A stretch of DNA of 7,826 bases from an uncultured Sphingomonadales bacterium (lineage in GTDB: Bacteria > Pseudomonadota > Alphaproteobacteria > Sphingomonadales > Sphingomonadaceae). Below are positions 5,057 to 7,826 of the stretch, piece by piece; the stretch's first letter is position 1, and every line of letters begins with the position of its first letter. The stretch is taken from the NCBI GenBank assembly GCA_903911985.1, contig CAIWFP010000245.1, forward strand, positions 1 through 7,826, given 5' to 3'. The translations under genes and the position numbers were made by a program. The notes under the pieces were generated by a model. The model did no database searches and was not told where the DNA came from. It was given only the letters and a program-made list of their open reading frames with translations.

Positions 5057-7180
5057 TCAGGCCGCTTCGAGCCCCTTCTGCAGCGGCAACGACCGCAGGC
5101 GCTTGCCGGTTGCGGCGAAGACCGCATTGGCCAATGCCGGGAAAATCACAGCGCAGGGCGGCTCGCCCATGCCGCCGGGCTTTTCGTGGTTTTCGATGAT
5201 CGTGGTGTGAATTGCCGGCGCCTCGTTCATGCGCAGCACGCGATAGTCATGAAAGTTCGACTGTTCGACGCGCCCGTCGGCGATGGTGATTTCGCCATAA
5301 AGTGCGGCTGACGCACCGAAAATGATCCCGCTGTCGACTTGCGCTAGGACACCGGAGGGGTTGATCGCCTGCCCGCAATCGAGGGCCACGGTCACCTTCT
5401 TCAATGCGATGAGATGATCCTTGTCGACTGCGACCTCGGCAACGGCGGCCATGTAGGTATCCCACAAGTGGATCACTGCCACGCCCCGACCGATCCCGGT
5501 GGCCACGGCTTCGCCCCAGCCGGAATCGGTGCGAACCTTTTCCAGCACGGCGCGCGCACGCGGATCTTCGATATGGGCCAGCCGGAACGCGATCGGGTCC
5601 TGGTTCTGCTGATGGGCAATCTCGTCGATTGCACTTTCGATCACGAAAGTGTTGCGCAACGGCCCGACCCCGCGCCACCAGCCGGTTGGCACGGCACTTT
5701 CCTGCTGCTGAAACGTGAGCTTGTGAGCACTCGTCGCATAGAGCAGCTTGATCGCGCCATCGACGGTATCATCGTCAACCCCTTTGAATTCGGGTCCCAG
5801 CAGCCGCGCCATCACCGATGAGCCGGCGATCTTGTGCTCCACAGCAGCGATCTTGCCATCGGCGGACAGCGCAATGTCGATGCGATCGGCGTAAGCAGGG
5901 CGATACCAGTCGTGAGTGGTATCCTCTTCCCGAGACCAGATCAGCTTGACCGGAAAGGGAACCTGTCTGGCAAGATCGACGCACCGTTCCAGCATATCGG
6001 TTTCAAGCCGCCGGCCGAACCCGCCGCCCATCAGACGGTTATGAAGCGTCACTTTGTCGAGTGGCAACCCCAATCGGGCGGCAACCGTCTTGCGTCCGTC
6101 CGAGGGAACTTGCGTGCCATGCCATACCTCGCATTGCCCGTCGTGGACGTGCGCCACGCAACTGGCTGGTTCCATCGTCGCGTGGGCAAGGAATGGCTGA
6201 TGATAGGTCGCGCTAAAGCGATGGGCGGCGCCTTGCTGCGCCGCAGCCAGATCACCGGTCGTTGCAGCCACGAAACCGGGCTTGTCGAGCGCTGCGGTCA
6301 CAGCATCGATCAGCGCGCCCTGCTGCATTCCGCCGTGCGCATTGTCGGCCGTCCATTGCGGCTTTGCCGCGGCAACGCCCTGGCGCGCCGCCCAAGTGTT
6401 GTCTGCCAGGACGTAGACGACATCGCTGCCCCGGATCACTCCCGTAACGCCGGGAACCTTGCGCGCAGCCGCTTCGTCGATCGCGGCGAGCTTGCCGCCG
6501 AAGACCGGCGAGACGCTGATGGCGGCAAACTTCATGCCGGGCAAGATCACGTCGATCCCATATTCGGCACGGCCTCGCGCCTTGGCATCGCCATCGAGCC
6601 GGCGGTGGGTCTTGCCGATTACCCCGTAGGATGACGACGGACGAACTTGTGCATCGCTCGGCAATGGTGCCGCTGCAGCAGCTGCAACCAGCGCGGCATA
6701 GGGCAGCACCTTGCCGGTGGACTTGTGCAAAACTGCACCATCGCGTGCGTCACAGTCGGTCGGCGGCACGCTCCATTGCCGGGCTGCGGCATTCACGAGC
6801 GCCGCGCGCGCTTTGGCACCTGCCTCGCGCAGCGGTTGCCAGACGTCGCGTATCGAGGACGATCCGCCGGTTCCCTGGTCGATGGGTGCGAACCGCGCTG
6901 CATCGCCATCGGGAATCGAGACCAGAACTTGATCGGGGCGCACCGCCAGTTCTTCAGCGGCGATCATGGTGATCGCGGTGAGAATGCCCTGCCCCATTTC
7001 GGTCTTCGGCAAGGCCAACGTCACCCGACCGCTGCCATCCACGCCGAGCCAGGCATTGCCGGCCAAAGTCGGCGCCGCTGCCGCACGGCCGCGCTCGGAC
7101 GCGAATGAGAGAGGAACGATCAGAGCGCCGGTGGCCATTCCCGAACCGATCAGGACGCTGCGCCGGGTCGCGCCGTTCAT
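5057..7180 (-). CDS. iorB: Isoquinoline 1-oxidoreductase-type molybdenum hydroxylase, large (molybdopterin) subunit
   Basis: This 707-residue protein belongs to the xanthine-dehydrogenase family large subunits in the IorB branch, which carry the molybdopterin cofactor and hydroxylate a carbon, often in an N-heterocycle or an aldehyde, with water as oxygen donor. Residues 1-~36 have TRRSVLIGSG (twin Arg at 6-7) followed by a hydrophobic, Ala-rich stretch, indicating Tat export with the folded cofactor. Visible landmarks are MGQGILTAITMIAAEEL (62-78), DQGTGGSSS (101-109), YHQPFLAHATMEP (326-338), GGGFGRR (385-391) and GGMGEPP, whose E673 is the conserved catalytic Glu. The start overlaps the small-subunit stop in ATGA, with GGGAG seven to eight bases upstream. 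Electrons should pass to the [2Fe-2S] subunit and then to an unseen acceptor. The true substrate may differ from isoquinoline; aldehyde or nicotinate-type relatives share this architecture. The gene appears complete. Confidence 0.92.
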   Translation of the reverse strand: MNGATRRSVLIGSGMATGALIVPLSFASERGRAAAAPTLAGNAWLGVDGSGRVTLALPKTEMGQGILTAITMIAAEELAVRPDQVLVSIPDGDAARFAPIDQGTGGSSSIRDVWQPLREAGAKARAALVNAAARQWSVPPTDCDARDGAVLHKSTGKVLPYAALVAAAAAAPLPSDAQVRPSSSYGVIGKTHRRLDGDAKARGRAEYGIDVILPGMKFAAISVSPVFGGKLAAIDEAAARKVPGVTGVIRGSDVVYVLADNTWAARQGVAAAKPQWTADNAHGGMQQGALIDAVTAALDKPGFVAATTGDLAAAQQGAAHRFSATYHQPFLAHATMEPASCVAHVHDGQCEVWHGTQVPSDGRKTVAARLGLPLDKVTLHNRLMGGGFGRRLETDMLERCVDLARQVPFPVKLIWSREEDTTHDWYRPAYADRIDIALSADGKIAAVEHKIAGSSVMARLLGPEFKGVDDDTVDGAIKLLYATSAHKLTFQQQESAVPTGWWRGVGPLRNTFVIESAIDEIAHQQNQDPIAFRLAHIEDPRARAVLEKVRTDSGWGEAVATGIGRGVAVIHLWDTYMAAVAEVAVDKDHLIALKKVTVALDCGQAINPSGVLAQVDSGIIFGASAALYGEITIADGRVEQSNFHDYRVLRMNEAPAIHTTIIENHEKPGGMGEPPCAVIFPALANAVFAATGKRLRSLPLQKGLEAA

Positions 7181-7659
7181 GCGTGGTCTCCCGCGTGCAG
7201 CTCGGCGGCGCGCCGGATGGCGCGGCGGATGCGGGGATATGTACCGCAGCGGCAGATGTTGTTGCTCATTCCGGCATCGATAGCAGCATCGTCCGGTTTG
7301 GGGTTATCCTTCAGCAGCGATGCCGCGGCAACGATCTGTCCGGGCTGGCAATATCCGCATTGCACCACATCGACTTCGTTCCAGGCGGCCATCAGCGCCT
7401 GGCCCAGCGGCTGCTCGGCCAATCCCTCGATCGTGGTAACAACCTTGCCGACCGCGTCGCTTGCGGGGGTCTGACACCCGAACACGCGCACGCCGTCAAT
7501 CAGCACGCTACACGCCCCGCACAAGCCCGCAGCACAGCCGAACTTGGTGCCTGTCAATCGGGCCATGTCGCGCAAAAGCCAAAGCAAAGGCATATCGGGC
7601 GATGCATCGAATGTCCGCACCTCGCCATTGATGGTCAGACTCACGGCTTGCTGCTTCAT
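7177..7659 (-). CDS. iorA: Isoquinoline 1-oxidoreductase-type molybdenum hydroxylase, small [2Fe-2S] subunit
   Basis: A 160-residue iron-sulfur subunit of normal family length. The N-terminal plant-ferredoxin-like domain binds one [2Fe-2S] cluster through C42, C47, C50 (GCAAGLCGAC) and C62. The C-terminal helical domain binds the second through C101, C104 (QCGYCQPGQ) and C136, C138 (ICRCGTY). All eight ligands are present. It relays electrons from the molybdenum centre of the large subunit. It has no signal peptide of its own, consistent with export as a complex on the large subunit's Tat signal. The ATG at 7659 (MKQQAVSLTINGE) fits the family start, with GGGAA about seven bases upstream; the longer frame to 7788 has no family-like sequence. 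It is the first gene of the two-gene operon and overlaps the large-subunit gene by 4 bp. Confidence 0.95.
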   Translation of the reverse strand: MKQQAVSLTINGEVRTFDASPDMPLLWLLRDMARLTGTKFGCAAGLCGACSVLIDGVRVFGCQTPASDAVGKVVTTIEGLAEQPLGQALMAAWNEVDVVQCGYCQPGQIVAAASLLKDNPKPDDAAIDAGMSNNICRCGTYPRIRRAIRRAAELHAGDHA

Positions 7660-7700
7660 CCGACATTTCCCAGATGGCCCCCAAGAGAAGGCCGATTGAG

Positions 7701-7733
7701 GGCAAGATTGCCGTATGGGATGGCATTGCGCAA
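7701..7733. promoter_or_regulatory. Upstream region of the iorAB operon with short inverted repeats
   Basis: Bases 7660-7826 hold no supported gene. Within 75 bp of the small-subunit start are GGCAA-GA-TTGCC (7701-7712) and the 8-bp palindrome TTGCGCAA (7726-7733). Either could be part of an operator for the minus-strand operon. On the minus strand TTGCGC followed 17 bp later by CAATCT is a very weak promoter match. This is a location for control signals rather than a firm site. Confidence 0.2.
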
Positions 7734-7826
7734 CCGGATTTTGGCGTGCTGGCGCTTTCAGCCGCTCCTTGACGCTCCAATCTGGCAATAGGTCTGGTCG
7801 GCCCGCGCAAAAAGCGTGATTTTCAC

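Noticed and set aside
5834..6634. A 266-codon plus-strand open frame within the large-subunit region
   Set aside because: It lies entirely antisense to the well-supported molybdopterin subunit, has no recognisable motif, and is the kind of shadow frame expected in GC-rich coding DNA.
7105..7791. A 228-codon plus-strand open frame over the small-subunit gene
   Set aside because: It is antisense to the gene carrying all eight cluster cysteines; its own translation shows no domain.
7816..7826. GTGA-TTT-TCAC inverted repeat at the right edge
   Set aside because: Four-base arms are common by chance and the element touches the window end, so there is no context.

Overview
The window is a GC-rich stretch, most likely from an alphaproteobacterium and probably a sphingomonad (Novosphingobium/Sphingobium-like). 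That placement rests on base composition and on the kinds of proteins present, not on a marker gene. No rRNA, tRNA, CRISPR array or intact insertion sequence was found.

Left part (1-991): wreckage. A metallo-beta-lactamase-fold gene of the Blh/persulfide-dioxygenase-like group starts at 139 just behind a striking 35-bp near-perfect palindrome (99-133). It stops after 166 codons, where the family is close to 290. About 40 bp later the sequence is the last ~104 codons of an enoyl-CoA hydratase/isomerase with no N-terminal half. This is what a deletion joining two unrelated genes would leave. At the extreme left edge, 17 minus-strand codons may be the start of a tyrosine recombinase; this is a weak call.

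Middle part (1006-4837): an acyl-CoA catabolism locus with two regulators. A tandem HxlR-type regulator (two winged-helix units, each with its own Cys/His zinc-ribbon-like motif) converges on a TetR regulator and overlaps it by 142 bp. The TetR gene is divergent from an acyl-CoA dehydrogenase of the long-chain/isovaleryl catalytic layout. A 234-bp spacer between them holds two inverted repeats that are candidate TetR operators. The dehydrogenase is followed by a short-chain dehydrogenase resembling HSD10/3-hydroxyacyl-CoA dehydrogenases. Together with the hydratase remnant this gives beta-oxidation-like chemistry (dehydrogenate, hydrate, dehydrogenate) on an unknown acyl-CoA. Next came a CaiB/BaiF CoA-transferase or racemase gene, of which only a frameshifted N-terminal fragment remains (4827 to about 5010).

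Right part (5057-7659, minus strand): an intact two-gene unit for a molybdenum hydroxylase of the isoquinoline 1-oxidoreductase type. It has a small [2Fe-2S] subunit and a large molybdopterin subunit with a probable Tat signal, overlapping by ATGA. No cytochrome c or FAD subunit is visible. The large-subunit gene runs convergently into the CoA-transferase fragment.

Overall the acyl-CoA locus looks truncated on both sides: the hydratase lost its front and the CoA-transferase lost its back. I do not see a clear new biological system. The best candidates for a second look are the tandem HxlR protein, the 35-bp palindrome, and the MBL/hydratase junction, which may have put the HxlR gene under a foreign promoter.
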